A stretch of DNA of 62,219 nucleotides from Oligoflexia bacterium. Its GTDB lineage: Bacteria; Bdellovibrionota; Bacteriovoracia; Bacteriovoracales; Bacteriovoracaceae. The stretch is taken from NCBI GenBank assembly GCA_015231955.1, contig JADGAN010000031.1, positions 1-62,219 of the forward strand, written 5' to 3'. Of this stretch, positions 35,584 to 44,366 are shown piece after piece. The translations under genes were made by a program, and so were the position numbers. Each line of letters starts with the position of its first letter. Position 1 is the first letter of the stretch. The notes beneath the pieces were generated by a model that saw nothing but the letters and a program-made list of their open reading frames with translations, did not search any database and had not been told where the DNA came from.

Positions 35584-38500
35584 TTACTTTAAGAAATCTC
35601 CATTTTCTGGTGGAATCGTACAATAGCCTTCACCAAACTGCGTGCCCTCTGGACAAGTAACTGTCATCGCTCCATTAGTAGCAACGTGTATTGGTTCAGG
35701 CGCTAAGCGATTCACCCATTCGTTACTAAGATTTAAACCACCATCACCATAGCTAATTCCGGAGGGAAGATTGATGACCACGGAACCATCAGGCATTAGT
35801 GTTGGTTGCAGCTCTGGCGGAATTTCATTAATATTGGTTCCCTGGGTAAAGGTCAGTGTATTGGTATCGGGATTAAAATTGTGAGGTTCCGCAATTGTTA
35901 CATTTGCACTACCATCAGGATTAAAAGTAATATCCTTTGGCATATCTGGTGCTACATACTGATTGATGTACTCACAATTGGCACTCATCGTACCCTCTGC
36001 AGGATTAAATTGCACTCCTCCCATTTCTCCTATAGGTGGTTGCATGCATACGCTACCGTCGGGGTTCATACCCACCCACTCAGGCGTATACTGCAAATAG
36101 GCAGGTCCTGGGTTTTCAATAAAATCCGCCTGGTACTCAGGAATGGTGAACGATCCATCACTATGGTACTCTGTACCTGGAGGAAGTGTCACATGCACTT
36201 GTCCTTCAGCTGTAAATTCCACGCTAGGAGGAGTTAATTCATTTGTCCAATAGTTATCAAAATGCATTGTATTGCTTCCGGCCTCATAGATCATGCCTGG
36301 TTGTATTGGCAGTGTAATAGAACCATCAGCATTTAATTGTGGATTTAACTCCGGTGGAATTTCATTGATATGCACCTCTCCAACAGGAAATAGCAATGCA
36401 TTCGCCGCTTGATTAAATGCCGTTCCACTAGGCAGCTCTACATTCATGGTACCATCGGGATTAAAATGTACATCCTCCGGAATTTGTTCTGGGAAAGCAT
36501 TGGCCATATAATCACAACTCATACCCATGGTGCCTGCATTAACATTTACTTGAATTGCACCATCTGCAGGTGGCATACAATGAACTTCTCCCATCTCTCC
36601 GCTACTTACCCACTCAGGGCCCGTCGCTACATAGGTTGGAACTGGATCGTGGATAAAATCACACTGGTGGGCCGGAATGGTGAAACTGCCATCCTCATGA
36701 AATGCTGTATCTGGCGGTAACTGCACTTGCAACACTCCTTCAGGAGTGTACTCTACTGCAGGTGGAACAAACTCATTGACCCAATAGTTGTCCAAGCGGA
36801 TGGAATCCCCTTGATAACTCATACCATCTGGCAACTGTACCGTTGCCGTACCATCAGCATTAAAAGTTACATTAATTCCCTCTGGTACATCGTTACCATG
36901 CACCTCTCCTGCAGGTAAAGTGATCGCATTGGCACTAGCATTGTAAGTTGTATTTGCTGGCAATTCTAAATTAGCAGTGCCATCGGGATTAAAGTGCATA
37001 TCTTCAGGAATGTAATTGTCAAAATGAGTATGCATTTGCTCATAATTCATACTCATATTGTAATTTTGAGGATCAACTTGCACTCCCTCAGGGGCCGTCG
37101 CATGCACCTCTCCCATCGCTCCTTCACTTACCCAAGCTGGTCCATTCACCACATAACCTTGAGCTGGGTTTTCAATAAAATCGTTTTGATACTCTGGAAT
37201 AGTAAAACTTCCATTATTAAAATACTGCACATCTTGAGGTAGATCTACCTTCATTACACCTTCTGCTGTGTACTCAACACAAGGTGGAGTGAGTTCATTT
37301 ACCCAATAGTTATCAACACGTAGAGTCCCCCCCTCTTGATAATTAATTCCATCAGGTAAATAAGCAGTAATGGTACCATCTGGATTAACGTGCGCTTGAA
37401 ACTCACTTGGCAGTTCATGCATATGCACTTCACCGGCAGCAAAAGTAAGTGCATTACTATCGGGGTTGAAACTTGTTTGCGTTGGCAATTGCACTGTTGC
37501 AGTTCCATCTGCATTAAAAGTGATCTCCTCGGGAACACAATGATCAAATTGCTCATTGACAAATTCACCGCTCATTTGCACCGTGTGTGTTTCTGGATTT
37601 ACACTCATGCCCTCTGTAGGCATAACTGTAATCGATCCATCGGGATTGCCCTCGATAAAATCGGGAGCACCAACCAACAAAGCAGGTTCTGGATTCTCTA
37701 TAAAGTTTGCCTGATCAGCAGGTATTTCTAGCGTCCCATTGGGATGAAATTCCGTACCACTTGGTAAATCAAGCACCACACTGCCTTCAGCTGTGATTTC
37801 TATATTGGGTGGGGTGAGCTGATTTGTCCAATAGTTATCAAAGGTCACAGTATTGGTATTGCTGTCATAAGCAACCCCATCCGGCATTTGCGCTGTAATC
37901 GTCCCATCGCTATTTTGATAAGCGGTGATTCCCTCTGGGATCTCATTTAAATGCACTGTCGATTGTGGAAAGGTCAAGGTGCTTAATTCAGCATTATATA
38001 AAGTTCCCGCAGGTGCTTCCACCGTCATGGTGCCGTTGGCATTAAAGGTGACATCATCTGGAATTCCTGGCAAGGAATCGAGTTGTGAGTAGGGAATGGC
38101 GATAGTTCCATCACCTGGATTAACCACATACTCTGTTGGCGGCATCACCTGATAAACATCACCATCCATTCTTGCAAAATCAACAGTATCAAGAGGAGTT
38201 ACTGGTTGCTCGATAAAATCCAACTGCTCCGAGGGGATGGTAAAAGTTCCATCGTTATAAAATTCAGTTTCAGGAGGTAAAGCAATGTTCATCTCACCAC
38301 TGGGCGAGAGCTGCATATTGTCTGGTAGCGCTTCATTGCTCCAGTAGTTGTCTAACTTAATTGTTCCCGCCTCCGCATTAAAATTCATACCATCAGGAAT
38401 TTGCACCAATAGTCCACCCTCTGGCAAGGAGTGATAATTTACACCCTCTGGAATCATTTCACTATTGAGTGTTCCCGATGCAAAAGTTAGCGAATTGGCA

Positions 38501-39648
38501 CTAGGATCATAGACGGTACTCTCGGGCACTTTATAATCCATAGTCCCATCATTATTAAAGCTAAGATTCTCATCAAGTGGCAGTACCTCGGTGATCATTG
38601 CTGGAGGAATGGTTACAATTCCATTCTCAACATCTATCCCCTCTGGTGGTTCAAAGGTAAAGGAACCATCGTTATTCATATGAGCACAATCCATATCGTT
38701 ACAATACTCAGGAGGTGGGTCATCCATAAAATGAGCACCATTTGCTGGTACATCGATCGATCCATCTGCATTAAATTCACTTCCCTCTGGAAAAGCAACA
38801 TTTACAGAGCCATCCGTATTGATTTCTACATTTTCAGGCATCAGTTGATTGGCCCAAATATTGCTCAAATTTAATTCTCCGGTTTCAGGATTAAATCCTC
38901 CTGAATCCTCTGGCAACACCATGTTGATAGAGCCATCTGGGTTTTCGTATGCAGTAAATACCTCTTGTACTTCATTTAAAGGAACACTTCCTTCAGGCAA
39001 TACTATGGTATTAGAACCCTCAATATATTGAGTGCCTTCCGGCATCTTCATATTTACACTGCCATCACTTTGTATTTGGATCTCTTCTGAAATTGGTAAC
39101 TCACTATTGGCCACTTCCATTGGAAAATTGGCAACTCCATTCTCAATACTTACACCCTCTGGTGGTTGAATATGAATACTGCCATCTGCATTTTGAGTAA
39201 CCCAGTCAGGCTCATTCCAGGAATGCCCTTGCTCCACATACTCGCTAGTATTAGCGCCGCTATCAAATTCATTATACTGATAGTCTGGTTTATAATCGCT
39301 AGTGCTATTTTGATACGCAGTATTGTCAGCTGCTGCTGTTGCTGTTGTTGACGTTGATTGTGTAGTATTTTCGTCAATATATCCACTACCACTATTACTA
39401 TTAATATAATCGGACTCAATATTTGTATCTTGATACTCACCACTTGTGGTGTTTTGTTGATCGCTGCTTGCTTCACCACCATCCACAGTATCCACCATTC
39501 CGGGATCCACAACCCCTCCCCCAAGCATTCCTGGTGCAATTCGCTCTTCTAACTTTCTCTTTTTTAGTTGCAATTTCTTTCCGCCATTACCACTCTTCTC
39601 ATTTTTCTCTACTTTTGTCGATTTACTTGACTTTAAAGCATTCCCCAT
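35584..39648 (-). CDS. Giant acidic seven-repeat protein with LEERIAPG motif, predicted export substrate
   Basis: ATG 39648 follows AAAAGGAG with ideal spacing; 1354 residues. The first 32 residues are Lys-rich, then LEERIAPG (33-40) and a Gly run; a Ser/Thr/Asn/Tyr-rich linker covers about 50-150. No Sec signal peptide. The rest is seven repeats of about 175 residues, easiest seen at their shared end (NYWTNELTPP, then DGSFTIP, QADFIENP). Each holds about four ~45-residue sub-repeats with NPDGS or NADGT followed by a P-G turn. Lys and Arg are rare and Asp/Glu common, so Ca2+ binding or an adhesin role is plausible. The LEER motif recalls N-terminal LEPR/LEER export motifs of Planctomycetes. 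It heads an operon with TolC 2 and GAF-HlyD. Confidence 0.8.
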   Translation of the reverse strand: MGNALKSSKSTKVEKNEKSGNGGKKLQLKKRKLEERIAPGMLGGGVVDPGMVDTVDGGEASSDQQNTTSGEYQDTNIESDYINSNSGSGYIDENTTQSTSTTATAAADNTAYQNSTSDYKPDYQYNEFDSGANTSEYVEQGHSWNEPDWVTQNADGSIHIQPPEGVSIENGVANFPMEVANSELPISEEIQIQSDGSVNMKMPEGTQYIEGSNTIVLPEGSVPLNEVQEVFTAYENPDGSINMVLPEDSGGFNPETGELNLSNIWANQLMPENVEINTDGSVNVAFPEGSEFNADGSIDVPANGAHFMDDPPPEYCNDMDCAHMNNDGSFTFEPPEGIDVENGIVTIPPAMITEVLPLDENLSFNNDGTMDYKVPESTVYDPSANSLTFASGTLNSEMIPEGVNYHSLPEGGLLVQIPDGMNFNAEAGTIKLDNYWSNEALPDNMQLSPSGEMNIALPPETEFYNDGTFTIPSEQLDFIEQPVTPLDTVDFARMDGDVYQVMPPTEYVVNPGDGTIAIPYSQLDSLPGIPDDVTFNANGTMTVEAPAGTLYNAELSTLTFPQSTVHLNEIPEGITAYQNSDGTITAQMPDGVAYDSNTNTVTFDNYWTNQLTPPNIEITAEGSVVLDLPSGTEFHPNGTLEIPADQANFIENPEPALLVGAPDFIEGNPDGSITVMPTEGMSVNPETHTVQMSGEFVNEQFDHCVPEEITFNADGTATVQLPTQTSFNPDSNALTFAAGEVHMHELPSEFQAHVNPDGTITAYLPDGINYQEGGTLRVDNYWVNELTPPCVEYTAEGVMKVDLPQDVQYFNNGSFTIPEYQNDFIENPAQGYVVNGPAWVSEGAMGEVHATAPEGVQVDPQNYNMSMNYEQMHTHFDNYIPEDMHFNPDGTANLELPANTTYNASANAITLPAGEVHGNDVPEGINVTFNADGTATVQLPDGMSYQGDSIRLDNYWVNEFVPPAVEYTPEGVLQVQLPPDTAFHEDGSFTIPAHQCDFIHDPVPTYVATGPEWVSSGEMGEVHCMPPADGAIQVNVNAGTMGMSCDYMANAFPEQIPEDVHFNPDGTMNVELPSGTAFNQAANALLFPVGEVHINEIPPELNPQLNADGSITLPIQPGMIYEAGSNTMHFDNYWTNELTPPSVEFTAEGQVHVTLPPGTEYHSDGSFTIPEYQADFIENPGPAYLQYTPEWVGMNPDGSVCMQPPIGEMGGVQFNPAEGTMSANCEYINQYVAPDMPKDITFNPDGSANVTIAEPHNFNPDTNTLTFTQGTNINEIPPELQPTLMPDGSVVINLPSGISYGDGGLNLSNEWVNRLAPEPIHVATNGAMTVTCPEGTQFGEGYCTIPPENGDFLK

Positions 39649-39852
39649 AATCACTCCTTTTAAAAAGAAAAACTCCTCCAAATAAATTTTTTTTAATTGG
39701 ATCAAACCACGTTTTAAATATTGTATTCAATCTCATTGCGAAAGAGGACAAAGCACTATCGAATATTTTATCATAAACTTTAAAAAGATATGTTGTGTTT
39801 TGCCTGGAATTTTTTTCCTGAACAAAAATTATAAAAATCATGGAGAACATGA

Positions 39853-42303
39853 ATGATTAAAGTAGATCTCAACACCGATCAAAATGCTAAATCCCTCGTA
39901 ATCTTACTGCTGACAACAATCTTGACCCTCTTGGTTTGGCCAGTTTATATGGGATGGTCGGGTCAGACGATCTCCTTTGGTGACGGCATCAATTGCTTGC
40001 AATATATTGCCCGCTACTTTTCTGCAGAAGCGGATTGGACCAATTTTTTATTCTCCTCTGAACTTATGGGTGGTAGCAAACTCCACACCACCATGGGCAT
40101 TAGACGATTATGGGGAGTGGCCCACTTGTTTACAGATGATCCCGTAATCGCCTACAATTTTTACGTCCTGGTTTTTCAAATTCTCTTTACCTTCTTTAGC
40201 GTGCACTCCATCTTTTCGCTTGCCCACTACTTTAACTTTAAAGACAGCAGCTGCTTTAACGATAACTGGAAGATCAGCTTTGCCGACCTTATAGGTCCAA
40301 TACTTATTTTTGCCTTCCTCCCAGTGCTCTCTTGGAGGTATGTCGCTGGTCATATCTTAATTGAATACGTCTTAATGGCGGCAATCTGTTCGGCCGCTCT
40401 GGCACTTTGGGAAAAGAAATTTAGCTTAACTTTCTTTTGCATTTTTTCTTTTGCCCTCTTTATCTCCTTTCCCCCCCTTGGCTCCTTGTTTATTTTAATC
40501 CTTCTCTATATTATTCCCATCTCACTCTCCCTCTTCCTTGATCTCGCAAGAAATCCCAGCGATAAAGATCAAAGTAAGAAATATTTCATGATCTCTCTTG
40601 CACTTATTCTACTAGCAGTTGTCGGCCAATTTCTCACCATTGTTCCTAATCTCATCGATAATGCGATTCACTTAAAAAGTGAAGATGCCACCAGAAACCT
40701 TGAGGGAGAGTCTTTAATCTACTCTTACACCGTGCAAACTTTAAAAGACATGCTAGTCTCTCTATCTTTAGTCAAAGAGCTGGTCGTAACTAGAACAGAC
40801 TACTTTTTGCTACACGAAACTAACTACCCTATTGGCCCCATAATTTTAAGCATCCTCCTTTTCCCATTTCGTAAAAACAAACTCCTCTTCTCCGTGCTCT
40901 TCTCGCTCTTCATTTTTGCTATCATTATCTCCATGGATCTCTCGCCTCTATCAGACCTGTTTTTAAAGGCCATCCCTCTCTTGAATAATTTTCGTGTTCC
41001 TGCCAGAGCATTCATTATCCTTATTTACTTCTTTACACTCTTTGCAACAGCAGTCTTGCTCTATCGAATCAAAACCACTCCTCTTTTAAAGTTTCAATTT
41101 GTGCTTTTTGACCAAAACATGCTTTCAACACTACTGGTGATCACCTTTATCGTTACCTTATTCACGCCACCAGTAATCAGAGAGATTTTAGTCTGGATCT
41201 ATTTTATCACTTTGCTTCTTGTATTTTGCTTTAAACGTATTGCGATTACCAGTTTTGCAATCACCGCTCTCATCTTAGGTATTGTCTTCGTTTCCGCCTT
41301 CAAAGAGCGCATCACTATTTATGGTCCTCGTGCTGATGAAATCACCGCCCATAAGGCGGCCGGTGATAAATTTAAAGAGTTGGTTCCTCAACTAAAAAAT
41401 CCACTTTACCGTGCACTCATTAATAATTCACGCGATCGCAACTCCTTCAACATCAGTAACTATAGTCTCTTTTTAGGCCTCTCCACTATTCCCGGCTATG
41501 GATTGCCTCTAAAGAAATTTATCAAACTCATCTTAGAGATTGAGCAATACCCTTACTCTTCTAATATCATGACCATTCCCATGGATCCAAACCACAAAAG
41601 TTTTTTTGCTTTACAACAACTCTTTAACGTTACCAACTATATTACCATTAGCGATAACACCTCTATCCAGAACTTCCCTCCCACTAATGGTCCTGCCTGG
41701 TTTGTTCCTAAAATCTCACCACTCACTGACTTAAAAACCTTAGCGGCCCTTCTCCGTAAAACAGGAGCAGAGCTACAACCTCTCTTGAAAAGCAATCTCT
41801 TTATTTTGCAGGAGGATCTAAAAAACTCTCCGGCGCAAAAACTACCTTTAGAGCAAGCGGAGTGCGCTAGCGCCACTGTCACCGACACCAGTGCAAAATT
41901 TAACGACTATGAACTCAAAATTTTTGTCAACAACCCTACTAGCACCTGCCCTCTGGTCGTAGCACTAAACCACAGCAAACTGCTCAAGGTATTCGATGGC
42001 GATCGACAATTGGAAACCTTTCCCGCCTACGGTACTCTTCTCGGAGTCATTGTCCCTCCAGGATCTGTTTCCGGCCCTAGACAGCTACTCATTCGTGCAG
42101 TGACCGATGTCCCTAGGCCTTTCTTTGCTCTGGCCTATATTGGATGGCTTCTCTCTTTTTTGGCATTAGCTCTCCTCTGCTATCGCTTAAAACTTTATAA
42201 AAGCACCAAGAAAGCCCCCTTGGCCGAGACCAAAGCAACTCCCACAGCAAAAAAACAGCATGCTAAAGGAAAAAAAAGCACTAAAGGAAAAAACGCTCTT
42301 TAA
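39853..42303 (+). CDS. Large multispanning membrane protein, GT-C-like
   Basis: 816 residues, about 12-14 hydrophobic helices, ending in a soluble region of ~280 residues, a last helix (FFALAYIGWLLSFLALALLCYRL) and a Lys-rich tail. An early acidic loop (FGDGINCLQY) and NNFRVPARAFIILIYFF resemble lipid-linked glycosyltransferases of the GT-C/YfhO type; I cannot assign a family. GGAGAAC precedes ATG. It diverges from the giant repeat-protein gene across 204 bases and runs tail-to-tail, overlapping by 23 bases, with the DUF2723 gene. A role in modifying surface proteins or glycans is inferred. Confidence 0.6.
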   Translation: MIKVDLNTDQNAKSLVILLLTTILTLLVWPVYMGWSGQTISFGDGINCLQYIARYFSAEADWTNFLFSSELMGGSKLHTTMGIRRLWGVAHLFTDDPVIAYNFYVLVFQILFTFFSVHSIFSLAHYFNFKDSSCFNDNWKISFADLIGPILIFAFLPVLSWRYVAGHILIEYVLMAAICSAALALWEKKFSLTFFCIFSFALFISFPPLGSLFILILLYIIPISLSLFLDLARNPSDKDQSKKYFMISLALILLAVVGQFLTIVPNLIDNAIHLKSEDATRNLEGESLIYSYTVQTLKDMLVSLSLVKELVVTRTDYFLLHETNYPIGPIILSILLFPFRKNKLLFSVLFSLFIFAIIISMDLSPLSDLFLKAIPLLNNFRVPARAFIILIYFFTLFATAVLLYRIKTTPLLKFQFVLFDQNMLSTLLVITFIVTLFTPPVIREILVWIYFITLLLVFCFKRIAITSFAITALILGIVFVSAFKERITIYGPRADEITAHKAAGDKFKELVPQLKNPLYRALINNSRDRNSFNISNYSLFLGLSTIPGYGLPLKKFIKLILEIEQYPYSSNIMTIPMDPNHKSFFALQQLFNVTNYITISDNTSIQNFPPTNGPAWFVPKISPLTDLKTLAALLRKTGAELQPLLKSNLFILQEDLKNSPAQKLPLEQAECASATVTDTSAKFNDYELKIFVNNPTSTCPLVVALNHSKLLKVFDGDRQLETFPAYGTLLGVIVPPGSVSGPRQLLIRAVTDVPRPFFALAYIGWLLSFLALALLCYRLKLYKSTKKAPLAETKATPTAKKQHAKGKKSTKGKNAL

Positions 42304-44275
42304 TCAAAGGGTCTCTTACCAGCTCCCTCGCCTTGGTAAGGTGTTTCTCACTAATAGCATTATTCGGATCTTGAGTTAATCGCTTTATCTCTTCTGCTTT
42401 TTCAAATTGTAAAAAGCCATAAAAAGTGGAGATCATATTTGACATCCTATCCGGCAACACCACATCTTTTCCTAGATCAGAAAAATCAAATTTGCTCTCA
42501 TCAATAAGCGGTGAAGCTTGGCCTTGCGCCAGTACACAGTAACTAACATAACAAGACTCTATCCGATGTTTGGCCGCAATTTTCCGATCGATGGGTTTTA
42601 AAAAGGGATAAATCACAAAGTAGACCGGCATCTTCTCTAAAGCATTATCAATAATGGAGTTTAAGAGATCATAATAGGCCTTATCCAACACTTCTACATT
42701 ATAAGGTTTATCATTTTCAAACAGCGTCACATTTTCCACAAATAACTTTGCCTCTTTCTCCGACTTTTTCATCAATTCAGGATACCACTGCTGCATTAAA
42801 TGCACATACCAAGAGCCTCGTAATAACTCGATATCGATAAAATAAGAGTTCGCTGCTCTCGCCTCGACACCATGAAAATACATCATCGAAAAAGAGAAGG
42901 GATCACAATTGCTTATAAACAAACTGGATTTCTCTTCACTTAAAATCATGAGATTATTAAACAACTGCTCTGGATACTTATAGCTACTCATGCTCTTCTG
43001 ATGATGAATATATCCCAGATTAATCAACAAAAGCGTAGTTGCAGCAGTCACAAAGATGACTCGAATTTCTCGCTCTCTTTTATTTAAGAAAAAGAGTGTT
43101 CCCAGTAATCCTAATAACACCCAATAATAGTAATGAATAAGAAAAAAAACTCTTGCAAGCTCTTCATCTTGAAAACGTGAAAAAAGATTTTTATTGACCA
43201 CATCGGGATCAAAAATCCAAACAGTGATGGGTCCCGATAATACTAGCAATACTAGCGAGCAAAAAAACAAGCGACGATTTTTCTTGTAAACGAAATAAAG
43301 TCCAAGCAGTGAAAGCATAAACGGCGCATACCTTAAATTTTCCAATAAGAGCTTTAGCTGCAAAAACAGCTGTAACCCTAGTTTTTCCAAAGAGCGCGCT
43401 TCTAACAAAACAGAGTATTGATGCCGAGAAAAGACAATCCAAAAATTAGACAAGGTAGAAGGGTTGCCCCAATTCATTTTAGGATTTTGCATTGCTGACC
43501 AAGGAAGATAAAGTAAAGGCGCTAGGCCTACAATGAAACATACGCCATAAATAGCAATTCTCTTGCCATTCATCACAAAAGGGCGATCAAAAAGCCAAAA
43601 GCACAGCGGTCCAAAAAGCACAAACAAGGCAGCAGTATGATGATTGGAAAAGCATAAACTAGAGACAAATGCATAAAGATACAAAACTCGCTCTTTGCTC
43701 CGCTCTCCTACATTTGCAGTAATAAAATAGCTAATCAGGTACAACATGATCGAGCAGTGAAAGTTATTTAACCCATAAACTTCCGTAATGAGTGATTGTG
43801 CTAAAAAGTCAGGAGTTGAACCTATAAACAAGGCGAAGGCCACCACTAAAAATCTAATCACTTTGCGATCGATCCTCTCAAAAGCAGAAAAAAAGTAGCA
43901 AATCCAGAGGTGAGCGATCAGACAAAAAATTCCGATACTGATTGCTGAACAAAAAGCAGAGACAAGATTTGCACGAAAAGCAATAGTCCCAAAAGGAATA
44001 ATGGTAATAAATAGTTTTCCCAACAGTACCAAGAGAGGATACCCCGGTGGATGCGCAACCCCCAAAGAATCCATTGCTGCAATAAATTCTCCACTATCCT
44101 CAAAAGTCACCGATGGTGCTATTGCTGAAAGGTAGTAAATAAACACAAGAGCAAAAGCAATTAAGGCATCGATAACAATCTCACGTTTATGGATATCGTA
44201 AACTACCGATGCTAGCGATACCTCTTGCAATGTATGTTGTAGTTGATTTTTTTTCTTCTGTTTTTTCTTTATCAT
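42281..44275 (-). CDS. DUF2723 protein, TMEM260-like O-mannosyltransferase homologue
   Basis: 664 residues. The N-terminus carries the family signature after helix 1: SVTFEDSGEFIAAMDSLGVAHPPGYPLLVLLGK, here given in parts: FEDSGEF (acidic catalytic-type loop) and GVAHPPGYPL. About 10 membrane helices follow, then a soluble C-terminal half (from ~430). Human TMEM260, of this family, O-mannosylates proteins; bacterial members are presumed lipid-sugar-dependent transferases. The Ser/Thr-rich linker of the repeat protein 3 kb away is an attractive but untested target. Last 23 bases overlap the convergent gene. Confidence 0.75.
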   Translation of the reverse strand: MIKKKQKKKNQLQHTLQEVSLASVVYDIHKREIVIDALIAFALVFIYYLSAIAPSVTFEDSGEFIAAMDSLGVAHPPGYPLLVLLGKLFITIIPFGTIAFRANLVSAFCSAISIGIFCLIAHLWICYFFSAFERIDRKVIRFLVVAFALFIGSTPDFLAQSLITEVYGLNNFHCSIMLYLISYFITANVGERSKERVLYLYAFVSSLCFSNHHTAALFVLFGPLCFWLFDRPFVMNGKRIAIYGVCFIVGLAPLLYLPWSAMQNPKMNWGNPSTLSNFWIVFSRHQYSVLLEARSLEKLGLQLFLQLKLLLENLRYAPFMLSLLGLYFVYKKNRRLFFCSLVLLVLSGPITVWIFDPDVVNKNLFSRFQDEELARVFFLIHYYYWVLLGLLGTLFFLNKREREIRVIFVTAATTLLLINLGYIHHQKSMSSYKYPEQLFNNLMILSEEKSSLFISNCDPFSFSMMYFHGVEARAANSYFIDIELLRGSWYVHLMQQWYPELMKKSEKEAKLFVENVTLFENDKPYNVEVLDKAYYDLLNSIIDNALEKMPVYFVIYPFLKPIDRKIAAKHRIESCYVSYCVLAQGQASPLIDESKFDFSDLGKDVVLPDRMSNMISTFYGFLQFEKAEEIKRLTQDPNNAISEKHLTKARELVRDPLIKERFFL

Positions 44276-44366
44276 ATTATGATTCTATACTCACTACTAC
44301 TTCTATTTCAAGTTCACTACTAGCTTTTCGTTTTCTCTATCTTCAAGAACATGGTAAAATGGTAAA

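Noticed and set aside
35806-39552. Many plus-strand open frames opposite the giant repeat protein
   Set aside because: They recur at the repeat period because the repeats lack stops antisense. None has a ribosome site or signal, and the minus-strand frame is clearly coding.
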